The notes: generated by a model from the letters alone, not told the origin. Numbered from the stretch's first letter, positions 40,096 through 50,641 are shown. The stretch is DNA of 64,000 nt from Paenibacillus sp. DMB5 (GCF_001517085.1 NZ_LRAC01000087.1:84703-148702); one strand, 5' to 3'. Numbers and translations are program-made.

Positions 40096-41852
40096 ATGTA
40101 TAAGCAACTGGTGGACAGCAACGACAGAGCAGTGGAAGAAGGCTTAGCCCGGCAGGTGCTCGATCCGGAGAGCCGCTATTACGGCGGAACGATTGATCCT
40201 TTCACCGGCGTTGCCTGGGTCAATCATACGACCGGTACGCCAACCGAGATGTGCTACTGGGGAGCCGCGCTGGTGAACCCCGATTCGAAATACTACCATG
40301 ATGAACAGCTGCTGGGGAGGCTTGAGCTGGCTGCTGAGTTCGTGCTGCGCGGCCAGCATGCGGACGGTACAATCTCCCCGGGCTGGACGAACTTCCACTC
40401 TCCGCCGGATACAGCCTTTGTGATCGTCGGTTATGCCCAGCTGTATCAGCTGCTGTCCCGGCAGGACTGGGCGCCGCTTGCGCCTGTGCTTGGCAGGATG
40501 CGGCTGTTTCTGGAACGCACCATTCCGGCTATGCTTACAGGCGGCGGCCATACGCCGAATCACCGCTGGGTGATCAGTGCGGCTCTGGCATATCTGCATG
40601 AGCTGTTCGGACTGCCGGAAGCCGTCCTGCGGGCAGAGCAGTGGCTGGCCGAAGGCATGGATATTACGCCGGACGGGGAATGGACCGAGCGCAGCAACGG
40701 CATATACAGCGCAGTCAGCGATATTATGCTGATCCACACCGCCCGCCTGCTGAACCGCCCGCAGCTGCTGGAACCCGTCCGCCTGAACCTGCGGATGATG
40801 GTCTATCTCGTCCATCCGTCGGGTGAGGTCGTGACCGACTATTCCGGGCGGCAGGATTTGGGGCATGTGCATGACCTGTCCCCTTATTATTTACCGTATG
40901 CCATCCTGGCCCGGCTGGATAACGATCCTGTATTCGCCGGGATGGCCGAATGGGCCGGCCGGTCGCTCAGTAATCCAGGCTTCTGCTCGGTGAACGCGCT
41001 GGTGCGGATGCTGCTGGAGCCAGAGCTGCAGCAGCGCCAGCGGCGGAGGCTGTCCTCCCTGAGCGGTACGAGACAATCCTGAACGGTGAGTTTCTGCGGC
41101 ACGGCTATCTTGCAGGCATGGAGGCAGCAGGCCATCAGGGGCGGATTTCCCACAGCCGGATGCATACCGATTTCGGGGCTCCGGTGGCCCGCTACCGGGA
41201 CGGGGATACCAGCGTAACACTGATGACAGAGACTCCATCCTTCTTCGCACTGCGGCATGGCGGGGTACGGCTGCTGGCTGTACAGCTGGCTTCCTATTTC
41301 AATCCGGGATTTGTGCCGATGCAGGATATGAGCAGGCTGCCGGAAGGTTACCGGCTGGCGGGAGAACAGAAGAAGGGATACTACGGACCCGTGGAAACGG
41401 AGCGGCTGCCTGAAACGGCCGGCGCGCCGGTCAGTCCATGGTATCTGCTTCCGCACCATATCCGTCCGCTTACCCATGAGCAGACATTCCGCGCAGAGGC
41501 AGAGGCCGTCCGTACCGCTACCGGCTGGGCGATCCGCCTTCAGTGTGAGGAGCCGGGTGAGGTAATGACCCAGCTGTCCTTTGTTTTCGGTAAGGAGGGC
41601 AGCTTCACCTCAGGCGAACTGGAGGCTGTAGAAGAGGATTGTTATCTCTGGAGCGGCGGAACGCTCCGTTATGAATGCGGGGAGGACTGGATCGAGCTGA
41701 CTGGGGGTGAGGCTGCGCATCTGGCGGCTTCGGTACGTGAGGCCAAGCTGCAGAGTAACTGCAAGACAGTACTGGTGAATCTGATGACCCCGTTCAATAA
41801 GGAAATAACACTCACCCTGTCTCCATCTATGACCAAAGAGCAAAACCTGTAA
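40096..41852 (+). pseudogene. Putative alpha/alpha-barrel glycan-active enzyme, frameshifted near 41040
   Basis: A gene of about 585 codons, broken once. The N-terminal 320 residues are helical with Trp/His/Asn-rich turns (VAWVNHTTGTPTEMCYWGAA, GGGHTPNHRWVISAALAYL) and suggest an (alpha/alpha) toroid as in polysaccharide lyases and related hydrolases. The C-terminal 240 residues look like a beta-sandwich. The first frame ends at 41082 in RRRLSSLSGTRQS. The other frame reads AEAVLPERYETILNGEFLRH and runs on without a stop, so one base was lost around 41035-41050. ATG 40096 is seven bases from GGAGG. No signal peptide is seen, so the substrate would be an imported oligosaccharide. Family and reaction are not known. 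Confidence 0.6.
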
Positions 41853-41867
41853 AAATAGTGAACAGCC

Positions 41868-41895
41868 TTGACTCCTGAGCCTCGTATGTTAGAAT
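41868..41895 (+). promoter_or_regulatory. Promoter of the MATE gene
   Basis: TTGACT (41868-41873) and the extended -10 TGtTAGAAT (TAGAAT at 41890-41895) are 16 bp apart, 39 bases before the start codon. Confidence 0.55.
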
Positions 41896-41934
41896 GACAA
41901 GATTCAAAATTCTAATATAAAGAAGTGAACGGTT

Positions 41935-43338
41935 ATGCCAGAGCCTGGAGTAAAGGGTAAGGTAAAAGTGAAGCGGGGCAGCCTGCTGCTCGATAAGTAT
42001 TTTTCCGGAGATACGATGGATTACCGCCAGATGATCTCATTATTTATTCCGATTTTGGTCGATCAGGCCTTTGTAGTCGGCCTGAATCTGGTGAACACAG
42101 CGATGATCAGCTCGTCCGGTGTGGCGGCAGTCAGCGCGGTCAATATGATAGACTCTCTTAATATTTTCCTGATCAGTGTGTTCATTGCGGTATCCACCGG
42201 GGGGACAGTTGTAGTTGCCCAGTACAAGGGGAGCGGCAATGACCTGATGGTTTCCAAGGCCACAGCGGGGGCGGTGTCGTCCGTCTCCCTGATGGCTTTA
42301 TTTATTGGCCTGTTCGGCATTGTTTTCCACGGCCCGCTGCTAAATCTGCTGTTCGGTGCGGCGTCACCGGACGTAATGGCCAATGCCCGGACGTATCTGA
42401 TCGGCAGCAGCCTGTCCTATCTTGGGATTGCGGTTGTGGAGGCGGTCTGCGGTGCGCTTCGCGGGATCGGCAGGGCGAGGGCTTCACTGGTGCTCTCTCT
42501 GATTATGAACCTGATCTACGTGCTGCTGAACTTTGTGTTTATTAACGGCCTGCACATGGGCGTGTTCGGTATGACCATTGCTGTCAACGCATCCAGGTAC
42601 CTTGCGGCCATCTGTGCCTTAATCTATCTGTTCCGGATGGACAGCACGCTGCATGTGAGATTCCGGGACCTGCTGGCGATGAACTGGTCGATGCTCAAAC
42701 GGATCATGAATATCGGCCTGCCGTTTGCTGCGGAGCAGATGTTTTTCAATGGCGGTAAAATTCTGACCCAGATCTTCATCGTCAGTCTGGGCACCTATGC
42801 CATCGCGACCAACGCGATAACCTCCACATTGGCCGGAGTTATGCAGATTCCCGCCAATGCGTTGTCCCTAACGCTGATCACGGTCGTGGGCCAATGCATG
42901 GGCAATCGTAACGTCAAGGACGCGCGGAAGTTCGTCAAATCGTTCCTTGTGCTGTCTTCCGCTTCCTATGTACTGATGGCTCTGCTGATTTTCCCGGTCT
43001 TTCATCCGCTGGTTTCGCTGTTCCATCCGCCGGCTGAAATTATCGACGATATCTTTCTGGTCTTTATGATCAATTCCATTGCCCAGATCCCGCTATGGTC
43101 GGTCAGCTTCATTACTCCATCGGCGCTCCGGGCGGCGGGCGACTCCAAATTCACCTCGATGGTCTCCATGCTGTCGATGTGGCTGTTTCGCGTCGTGCTC
43201 GGCTACCTGCTGGGCATCCAGTTCGGCATGGGCATTGTCGGTGTCTGGCTGGCGATGAACTGTGAGTGGGGGGTTCGCGGCTTCATTTTCATGCGGCGTT
43301 TCCTCGGAGACAAGTGGCTGCAGCATAAGGTGATCTAA
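41935..43338 (+). CDS. MATE-family multidrug/metabolite exporter
   Basis: A 467-residue integral membrane protein with about twelve hydrophobic helices in two related halves. The segments FIPILVDQAFVVGLNLVNTA and MNIGLPFAAEQMFFNGGKIL are the equivalent first helices of the two halves, as in MATE sodium- or proton-driven exporters. It may expel a drug or metabolite; the substrate cannot be told. It has its own promoter and a strong terminator, so it is independent of the sugar operon upstream. Confidence 0.88.
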   Translation: MPEPGVKGKVKVKRGSLLLDKYFSGDTMDYRQMISLFIPILVDQAFVVGLNLVNTAMISSSGVAAVSAVNMIDSLNIFLISVFIAVSTGGTVVVAQYKGSGNDLMVSKATAGAVSSVSLMALFIGLFGIVFHGPLLNLLFGAASPDVMANARTYLIGSSLSYLGIAVVEAVCGALRGIGRARASLVLSLIMNLIYVLLNFVFINGLHMGVFGMTIAVNASRYLAAICALIYLFRMDSTLHVRFRDLLAMNWSMLKRIMNIGLPFAAEQMFFNGGKILTQIFIVSLGTYAIATNAITSTLAGVMQIPANALSLTLITVVGQCMGNRNVKDARKFVKSFLVLSSASYVLMALLIFPVFHPLVSLFHPPAEIIDDIFLVFMINSIAQIPLWSVSFITPSALRAAGDSKFTSMVSMLSMWLFRVVLGYLLGIQFGMGIVGVWLAMNCEWGVRGFIFMRRFLGDKWLQHKVI

Positions 43339-43412
43339 TTCAGATTAAGGCAAGATGTTATATATATGAATTCTGTACAGCCTCATTTGGGGTAAACAGA
43401 GCAGGTAAGGCA

Positions 43413-43445
43413 GCCGCTTTCAGCAGAAAGCGGTCTTTTTTTTTG
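43413..43445 (+). terminator. Terminator after the MATE gene
   Basis: CCGCTTTC and GAAAGCGG enclose AGCA and are followed by a long T run. Confidence 0.9.
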
Positions 43446-43636
43446 TCTTTTTGCCGGTGAAAGTCCTGTTTTATCCGAATATATGACAGCAATTTAACGG
43501 ATATTCCCTTATTTACTATGAGTTGAAACATGAAATTACCCCAATTTACAGCAAAAATCCTACCGATTATATTAAGTTAAAAAATTGGATTAACATCTTT
43601 TTTACATTTGTTAAATATGAATTATGGAGGGTTTAA

Positions 43637-46600
43637 ATGAAGCGCAGAACAATGAACCGCTTGTTATCCGGTACAGTTGCAGGAGGACTTCTAATTTCCA
43701 CTTTGCTGGCTCCTGCTGCTTTTGCGGCGCCGTCCGCCGGAGGCACTGTCACACCGGAACAGGCTGCAGCCATCCTTAAGGGCCTGACCCTGGCCCAAAG
43801 ACAGGCACTGGAGCAGCTCAGTGTCAGTTCCGGACCGGTAATCTCGCCCGGAGTCAACACGGAGAGCACAGAGCTTGTTAACGTCATCGTCCAGTTTATC
43901 CCTGAACCAGCGGCAGTAGCCGGTCTGACAGGCTCCGGCAAAGCCAAGAAATTTTCACTAACCTCCGCGGAGGACCAGGTGGAGCAGTCCCATAAGGACT
44001 TCCGGACTTTTATCAATCAGCTGAAAGTCAACAAACGGGATAGCAGCCGCAGCGCGTACGCTTATAACCCGTCAGAAATTTCGGTCTATCAGGAATACCG
44101 CGAGGCCTTCAACGGTGTGGCAGTGACCTTGCCTGGTACTGCAGTGGAGGATTTGGCGGGTTCCGGTCTGGTCAAAAAGATCTGGAATGATACTACCGTT
44201 CAATTGCCGGAAGATACAGTTGTACCTACCGACCTTACAGGGGAAGACACCGCCGCTGATGAGACTGCAGGGGAAGAGACTCCAGCCACTAGACTGATGA
44301 TGGAAAGCTTTCCGGTTATCGGGGTGGACAAGCTACATAACGAGAGCATTACCGGTAAAGGGATTAAGGTAGGGGTTCTGGATACGGGGATTGATTATAA
44401 TCATCCCGATTTGACCACCGTCTACCAGGGATACCGTAAGACCGCGGGTGAAGATCCGGCGGCTGTCGATCCGGCTGCCGTCAAGGGCTGGGACTTTATC
44501 GACAACGATGCCGATCCGATGGAGACAACCTATAATGATTGGATTGCAGCCGGTCAGCCGGAATCCGAGTCAGAGGAGTATTTCACTGCCCACGGAACAC
44601 ATGTAGCAGGGACTATTGCCGGCCAGCAGGTCAATGCTGTCGATTATGCTGTCGAAGGCGTTGCACCGGATGTTGAGCTATACTCCTACCGTGTCCTTGG
44701 TCCTTATGGATCGGGTGCGAACAGCGGGATTATCGCCGCAATCGACAAAGCGGTTCAGGATGGAATGGATGTCATCAATCTGTCGCTCGGCTCGAAATTA
44801 AACGATCCGCTGGATCCCACCTCCATCGCCATTAATAACGCGATGCTTGCCGGTGTAGTCAGCGTGATCGCTGCCGGCAATGATGGTCCCGCGGCCGGTA
44901 CGCTCGGAACGCCGGGGGCCAGCGCACTTGGAATTACCATCGGGGCCTCCAGTGTGCCGATCACGATTCCTTCTGTTACGGCTTCCGTATATGATGCGGC
45001 GGTTCCTGCAGCTGCAGAGGGAGAGCCTGCTGCGGTTACGGATACTGTCTACCAGCCGCTGACCATGAAGCTGTTCGGTGAAGAGTTTAACTATGAGCCT
45101 GCCAGCATCGTTGGTACAGAGCTGGAAATCGTATATGCAGGTCTTGGTAAGACTGCAGATTTCACCGGTCTTGATATTGCAGGTAAGGTAGCCCTTATCG
45201 AACGCGGGGAAATCGGCCTGAATGCCAAAATCAAAAATGCTGCCAAAGCAGGTGCGGCAGCGGCCCTTATCTATAATAATACAACCGGATATATCGACAA
45301 TTATCTGGGTGAGGCGGCAGGGTTTATCCCGACCTTCCAAATCCTGCAGTCCGAAGGCAAAAGCCTCAAGCAAATGGATAAACCGTTTATCCGCTTTACG
45401 GCTGCAGAGGATGTATTGTCGCCGGGCGATACGCTGGCTGACTTCAGCTCGCGCGGACCTGTATCGGGAACAGACGATATTAAGCCTGACCTGGTAGCTC
45501 CGGGTGTGGCGGTATTCTCTACCTATCCGGTCTACATGAATGATCCGGTGAACCAGAGCAATTATAATATCGCTTATACGCGAATGTCGGGTACATCCAT
45601 GGCGACTCCGCATGTGGCCGGCATCGCAGCACTTATCCTGCAGGCTCACCCGGAATATACGCCTTTTGATGTCAAAGCTGCGCTTATGAATACTAGCGTT
45701 GACTTGAATGCGGACTATTCGGTGTATGAAGTCGGTGCAGGACGGGTAGATGCGTACCGCGCTGTTCACGCAGCAACGGCCGTTAAGGTGCTGGATACAA
45801 CCATCAGCACTAATGCTGACAATCAATATATTGAGATTGCCGACATTACCGGTTCCCTGAACTTCGGAAGCGTATATACCGAGGGAGGGGAGACCGCTTC
45901 GGTCAGCAAGCCACTGGAACTGGATAACCGGGGAGAAGCCGGAAAGACCTACCGCCTGGAGCTGGAGCTGCCTTCGAACGCCCCGATTACTCTCGCCAGC
46001 GATGAGGTAACCGTTCCCGCACAATCCGCCGCAACGTTCAATGCCGAGCTGCTGGTCAACGCTTCGGTGCCGAACGGAACCTATGAAGGCTATATTCATG
46101 TAATCAATGAAGCAGATGCTGCGGACGTTTACCAGCTGCCCCTGCTCATCCGGGTATCGGACAAAGGTCTCGGTTACCTGGAAATGGATCCGCCGGCAAT
46201 TTCGAATAACTATGTGACACATACCTACTCCAATTGGGTTACAACCGCCTTTTTCTCACTGAAGAGCCCGATGGAGACAATGGATATCTATCTCAAGGAT
46301 TACAAAACCGGAGAGGTGCTGGGTTTCCTGGGCACTGTAGATACTGAAGGCATTGCTGTAGGCAAAGAAGTCATGCTGTTCAATTTGTTCAAAGGTTATG
46401 TCTATCCGTTTACGGAAGACGGCGGCATCTCTAAAGTCTCCCGTTTTGTTCCGGAGGGTGAATACGCACTGGAGGCACTCTCTACAGATGCAGACGGTGA
46501 AGCTTATCAGGTGGAATCTCCAATGACACTGGTAGATAATACATCACCGGAGCTTTCGCTAAAGACTACAAATGCTGCCGGAGATACAGCTTCTCTGACC

Positions 46601-49231
46601 CCGCAGATCATTGAAGTGGCCGATGATTCGCTGTTCACGACAGAAACCTTTGAGGGCAAAGACATTTCAGCCATTTGGGTACACGGGAACATTACAGACG
46701 ACAGCATTAAGCAGCTGCAGGAGGCCGGCTATGCCTATGATCAAAGCAACAATACAGTAAGCTATTATGAATATGGAAGCCCGTTCATGTCCGGATACTT
46801 TAAGGCTGATGAGAACGGGGATTTCCGTTACGGGATCACAAAGGAAGATTTTGCATCGGAGCCTTATGAGCTGCGGCTCTTCGGCTGGGACCCTGCAACG
46901 GTAGGGACAACCTGGCTGGGCAATAAATATGTCTATGTGACCCCGGAAACCACATATGCGCAAGCTGAGCTTAGCCGGGAATCGGTGCAGGCAGGCGATA
47001 CCTTTACAGCAACGATTAATATGAATAATTTGAAGGCTTTTACGGGAGCTGAATTTACCCTCGAGGATGTCACCGGAGTCTTCGAACTGGAGTCGATCGG
47101 GGCTACAGACGAGCTTAAAGCGCTCGCGGCGAAACAGGGAGCTACGGTAGAGGTTCAGCGGGATGCACGCAATGAATTCTACAGCAGCGTAAAAGTAGAT
47201 CTTGAAGGCGAGAACCTTACAGGAATCGACGGTGATGTGCCGCTCCTGACCCTTAAATACAAGGTAGCCGGAGATGCTTATTATAATAAGGTGGCTACCA
47301 TCCGGATGATCGACCTTTTCGTGACGGAGGCCGGAGCGGAAGAAGCTGTATATACGCCAGCGTACACAATGGATTATATGGATCTCGTATCCCACACTTC
47401 GCGCCTTTATGGATATTTGGGTCCTGAAGCCTTTATGGTAAACGGCGAATACCTGCAATTCGGCAAGGATTACACTAAGATGAATTTTGAAGTATATGCG
47501 GAGACTGCATCCGGTAAAAAATACACGGCAGCCATTGACAGGAATGCCCAGTATAACATTAGAACCATTCCTGTTTCCGATGAGGTAATCAAAGTAACCT
47601 TTAAAGCTCCAGGACATACTTCACTCAGTTATTCAACGGCTGTTTATAAGATTGAGAACGGCAAGCTGATCGGTGCGCAGCAGCTGCTGTCACTGAACGG
47701 TGCACTGGCTGGAGATGTTAACGGAGATGAAGTCATCGACATTCTGGATTTGAAGCAGGCCGGATTGGCTTACAAGACGAGTGATTCCAAATCGGATATC
47801 AACCAGGACGGAATCGTTGACGATACGGATATTCAGTTCATCGTGAACAACTTCCTGAAGCTTGGCCAGAATGCCGGAGCTGATGCGGTTGCCAAGGACA
47901 GCATCGGAGGTATCGGCCTGGATGGAATGCTGGAACAGATCAAGAATGGCACGCTGACGGAAGGAAATACTGGCGGCGGTACAGACAGTGGCGGCGGTAC
48001 CGACAACGGGGGAGGTACCGATAACGGAAGCGGTACGGACAATGGCGGCGGCACCGATAACGGAGGCGGCAGCAATAACGGCGGCGGTACAGACAATGGC
48101 GGCGGCAGCAATACAGGTAATACTGCTGTGGTCACAGAGCAGACGGTATTAGCCTCTGATTTAGCGGCTGTATCTGACGGCGTTGCAACTATTGACGCTA
48201 AGGCGGGCGTTCCCGTGAAGCTGCCGGCCAATACAGGCGAATTGCTCAAGGGCAGCAGCCTGGCGGTGCGGACTGATGCCGGATCGGTAACTATCCCGGC
48301 TGAAGTGCTGTCGGCATTGGCGGCACAAGCGAATGACAGTAACCAGGGCAGTATCTATCTGAATATTGCAGTCAAGACGGTGACACCAGTATCCGCAGAA
48401 GCAGGTGTAACGCTGATTTCAGGGGGAGCTTACGACTTCAATCTGTCCTATAAAAAAGCGGGCGGAGAAGAAATCCGGCTTGCAGCCTTCCCTAAAGACG
48501 TACAGCTGACGCTGTCTTACAGCAGCAGTCTGAATGCTGAGCTGGCGGGTGTCTACTATCTGAATGAGAAGACTTCTGCTTGGGAATATGCAGGCGGCAA
48601 GGTTGATGCAGCACAGCATACGATCACCACAAACGTAGGCCACTTCAGCACATACGGTGTACTGGCTTATGAGAAGAGCTTTGCGGATCTTTCCGCTTCC
48701 CACTGGGCGGCCGGAGCCGTTAAGGCATTGTCAGCGAAGCATATCGTTACCGGCCAGTCCGATACGCTGTTCGCTCCGGATACCAAGACAACACGTGCCG
48801 AATTCGTAGCAATGATTGTGCGGGGACTGGGACTGAAGACAGAAGCGGCTGCTTCGGGTCAGTTCAGCGATGTTGCGGCAGATGCCTGGTACGCGGATGA
48901 GGTTGCTGCAGCACATGCAGCCGGACTGGTGAACGGACTTACGGAGACAACCTTCGCTCCGAACCGGAGCATTACCCGTGAAGAGATGGCTGTTATCGCT
49001 GTGAAGGCTTATGAATATGCGGCCGCCAAGCAGGCGGATGTTCAGGGCGGCACTCCATCGTACAAAGATCAATCGGCGATTTCTTCCTGGGCTGCAGAGA
49101 GCATTAATGAGGCGGCCAGCCTGGGGATTATGTCCGGGCATGCCAGCGGCCTGTTCGCTCCGAAAGCGGCAGCAAGCCGTGCAGAAACAGCGCAGACAAT
49201 ATATAACCTGTTGAATGCAGCACAAAATTAA
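43637..49231 (+). CDS. SLH-anchored S8 subtilase with PA, cohesin-like and dockerin-like modules
   Basis: An 1864-residue cell-surface serine protease. In order: signal peptide (cleavage near AFA-APSAGG), I9-type propeptide (about 70-190), S8 catalytic domain with D249 (VLDTGID), H319 (HGTHVAGTIAG) and S654 (SGTSMATPHVAG), and a PA domain inserted before the Ser (about 470-590), as in Vpr. Then come Fn3-like modules, a cohesin-like domain (about 1106-1240), a dockerin-like EF-hand pair (from about 1359, GDVNGDEVIDILDLKQAG and DINQDGIVDDTDIQ), a Gly/Asn/Asp/Thr linker (about 1445-1495), a beta-rich module, and three SLH domains (1682-1864) for binding pyruvylated cell-wall polymer. It probably digests extracellular protein. 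Cohesin and dockerin on one chain is unusual. GGAGG lies eight bases before the ATG. Confidence 0.92.
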   Translation: MKRRTMNRLLSGTVAGGLLISTLLAPAAFAAPSAGGTVTPEQAAAILKGLTLAQRQALEQLSVSSGPVISPGVNTESTELVNVIVQFIPEPAAVAGLTGSGKAKKFSLTSAEDQVEQSHKDFRTFINQLKVNKRDSSRSAYAYNPSEISVYQEYREAFNGVAVTLPGTAVEDLAGSGLVKKIWNDTTVQLPEDTVVPTDLTGEDTAADETAGEETPATRLMMESFPVIGVDKLHNESITGKGIKVGVLDTGIDYNHPDLTTVYQGYRKTAGEDPAAVDPAAVKGWDFIDNDADPMETTYNDWIAAGQPESESEEYFTAHGTHVAGTIAGQQVNAVDYAVEGVAPDVELYSYRVLGPYGSGANSGIIAAIDKAVQDGMDVINLSLGSKLNDPLDPTSIAINNAMLAGVVSVIAAGNDGPAAGTLGTPGASALGITIGASSVPITIPSVTASVYDAAVPAAAEGEPAAVTDTVYQPLTMKLFGEEFNYEPASIVGTELEIVYAGLGKTADFTGLDIAGKVALIERGEIGLNAKIKNAAKAGAAAALIYNNTTGYIDNYLGEAAGFIPTFQILQSEGKSLKQMDKPFIRFTAAEDVLSPGDTLADFSSRGPVSGTDDIKPDLVAPGVAVFSTYPVYMNDPVNQSNYNIAYTRMSGTSMATPHVAGIAALILQAHPEYTPFDVKAALMNTSVDLNADYSVYEVGAGRVDAYRAVHAATAVKVLDTTISTNADNQYIEIADITGSLNFGSVYTEGGETASVSKPLELDNRGEAGKTYRLELELPSNAPITLASDEVTVPAQSAATFNAELLVNASVPNGTYEGYIHVINEADAADVYQLPLLIRVSDKGLGYLEMDPPAISNNYVTHTYSNWVTTAFFSLKSPMETMDIYLKDYKTGEVLGFLGTVDTEGIAVGKEVMLFNLFKGYVYPFTEDGGISKVSRFVPEGEYALEALSTDADGEAYQVESPMTLVDNTSPELSLKTTNAAGDTASLTPQIIEVADDSLFTTETFEGKDISAIWVHGNITDDSIKQLQEAGYAYDQSNNTVSYYEYGSPFMSGYFKADENGDFRYGITKEDFASEPYELRLFGWDPATVGTTWLGNKYVYVTPETTYAQAELSRESVQAGDTFTATINMNNLKAFTGAEFTLEDVTGVFELESIGATDELKALAAKQGATVEVQRDARNEFYSSVKVDLEGENLTGIDGDVPLLTLKYKVAGDAYYNKVATIRMIDLFVTEAGAEEAVYTPAYTMDYMDLVSHTSRLYGYLGPEAFMVNGEYLQFGKDYTKMNFEVYAETASGKKYTAAIDRNAQYNIRTIPVSDEVIKVTFKAPGHTSLSYSTAVYKIENGKLIGAQQLLSLNGALAGDVNGDEVIDILDLKQAGLAYKTSDSKSDINQDGIVDDTDIQFIVNNFLKLGQNAGADAVAKDSIGGIGLDGMLEQIKNGTLTEGNTGGGTDSGGGTDNGGGTDNGSGTDNGGGTDNGGGSNNGGGTDNGGGSNTGNTAVVTEQTVLASDLAAVSDGVATIDAKAGVPVKLPANTGELLKGSSLAVRTDAGSVTIPAEVLSALAAQANDSNQGSIYLNIAVKTVTPVSAEAGVTLISGGAYDFNLSYKKAGGEEIRLAAFPKDVQLTLSYSSSLNAELAGVYYLNEKTSAWEYAGGKVDAAQHTITTNVGHFSTYGVLAYEKSFADLSASHWAAGAVKALSAKHIVTGQSDTLFAPDTKTTRAEFVAMIVRGLGLKTEAAASGQFSDVAADAWYADEVAAAHAAGLVNGLTETTFAPNRSITREEMAVIAVKAYEYAAAKQADVQGGTPSYKDQSAISSWAAESINEAASLGIMSGHASGLFAPKAAASRAETAQTIYNLLNAAQN

Positions 49232-49253
49232 AAGGTAAACTGATTTAAGAGAT

Positions 49254-49298
49254 AGCCGGGGATTAGCGCTGCAAGGGCGGTAATCCCCGGCTTTTTTT
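49254..49298 (+). terminator. Terminator after the subtilase gene
   Basis: AGCCGGGGATTA and TAATCCCCGGCT form a 12-bp stem followed by seven T residues. Confidence 0.92.
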
Positions 49299-49381
49299 GA
49301 TGGATGAATCATCGGTCAGTCTTTTCCCTGTATAATAAAGAGAGCTTACTGCTGTACTTTAACGGAAAAGAGGACTTGGGA

Positions 49382-50629
49382 ATGACTGAGGGAAAAATCA
49401 TCAAGCATTACCGGGAGAAGCAGCATTTAACTCAGGGGGAGCTTGGCCAGGGCATTTGCTCAGTAACTCATTTAAGCAAAATCGAACGGGGCATCACCGA
49501 GTATTCACCGGAAATTATTGATTTATTATGCGAACGCCTGCAGATTAAAATGGCTGCAGAAGTGGAACGCTTCATTCAGACCCAACGCAAATTAAATGAA
49601 TGGCATGACGCTATGGTCATGCAGCGGACAGAGGAAGCAGAAGTCCTGAAAGCACAAATAGAGCAGGAGACGCTAAGGGATCTGCCCGATTATAAAATCC
49701 CTTATCCACTACTGTTAATACGATACCACCTTTACAGGAATGAGTTGAAGCCGGCCTCCCGGCTAATCAGGGAGATTCAAAAGGCTGAACTTCCTTCGCC
49801 CCATATGCGTAACTATTTTAGACATCTGCAGGGCATATATTATTTTTTGTCAGGACAATTTCTGGATTGTATCGGTGTTTTGACAGAGATCGACGAGTCG
49901 GAATATACCGAGCAGGAGTATTATTATCATCTTGCGCTCGCCTATCACTCTATTCACTCCAGTATCATCGCTTATTATTATGCTGAGAAAGCGCTGCAAT
50001 ATTTTCGTAAGACGCTTAATCTGATCCGGATCATTGATACAGAGACGCTCATGCTGATTCAGCTTAGTGTGAACGATCCGCATTATTTTACGATAGCCAA
50101 GCAGTCCTATGAGAATCTGATCAAAGCTTGTGAGCTGTGCGGTTCTGCCGACCGTAAGTACAAGCTGCTCCATAACCTGGCCTATGAGCATATGCGCCGG
50201 GGGTTATATGACGAAGCGGCCGAAGGATTCCAGCAGGTGATGGAGCTGGTTGGCGGGCCGGAGCATCCGTTCTACCTGAGCGTACTCGACTGCTATATTA
50301 CCTCCTGTGTGGGGGCAAAGCGCCTTCCGGTTTCCGGACTGCTGGCGTTAACATATCAGGGTCTGACACTGGCGCGGGAGCGCAAGGACAGCCGGGAGAT
50401 TAACTTTAATCTGCTGATACTGTCACTGAAAGAGGACTGGCAGCCGTATTACCGTTATATAGAGGAGGAGGCCCTGCCGCATTTCCGCAGCAACGGAGAC
50501 ACCTACACCATTGAACGTTACGAGCGCAAGCTGCTGTCTTATTATCTCAAGAGCGGGGAACGCGATAAGGCACTGGAGCTTTCGCTCTCTATGATCAGCG
50601 GGATGAGCAGCGGCCTGGAGGAATATTGA
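49382..50629 (+). CDS. HTH-TPR regulator (RNPP/PlcR-like architecture)
   Basis: A 415-residue regulator. The N-terminal XRE-type HTH (residues 1-65; LTQGELGQGICSVTHLSKIE) is followed by a long all-helical part with TPR-like repeats. This is the layout of the RNPP family (PlcR, NprR, Rap relatives), which often bind exported-and-reimported signalling peptides. No peptide gene is seen downstream, where only 66 bases separate it from the convergent udk, so an intrinsic quorum-sensing role is not supported. ATG 49382 is chosen because AAAGAGGA lies upstream, and a -10 TATAAT at 49331-49336 falls inside the longer frame. It follows the surface protease and may regulate it. Confidence 0.78.
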   Translation: MTEGKIIKHYREKQHLTQGELGQGICSVTHLSKIERGITEYSPEIIDLLCERLQIKMAAEVERFIQTQRKLNEWHDAMVMQRTEEAEVLKAQIEQETLRDLPDYKIPYPLLLIRYHLYRNELKPASRLIREIQKAELPSPHMRNYFRHLQGIYYFLSGQFLDCIGVLTEIDESEYTEQEYYYHLALAYHSIHSSIIAYYYAEKALQYFRKTLNLIRIIDTETLMLIQLSVNDPHYFTIAKQSYENLIKACELCGSADRKYKLLHNLAYEHMRRGLYDEAAEGFQQVMELVGGPEHPFYLSVLDCYITSCVGAKRLPVSGLLALTYQGLTLARERKDSREINFNLLILSLKEDWQPYYRYIEEEALPHFRSNGDTYTIERYERKLLSYYLKSGERDKALELSLSMISGMSSGLEEY

Positions 50630-50641
50630 TCCATCTGATGG

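Noticed and set aside
44798..46222. Minus-strand open frame of 474 codons
   Set aside because: It is antisense to the subtilase catalytic region and lacks domain features.
49382..50629. Quorum-sensing cassette with a signal peptide gene after the HTH-TPR regulator
   Set aside because: Only 66 bases separate it from udk, filled by a terminator; no small secreted peptide ORF is seen.
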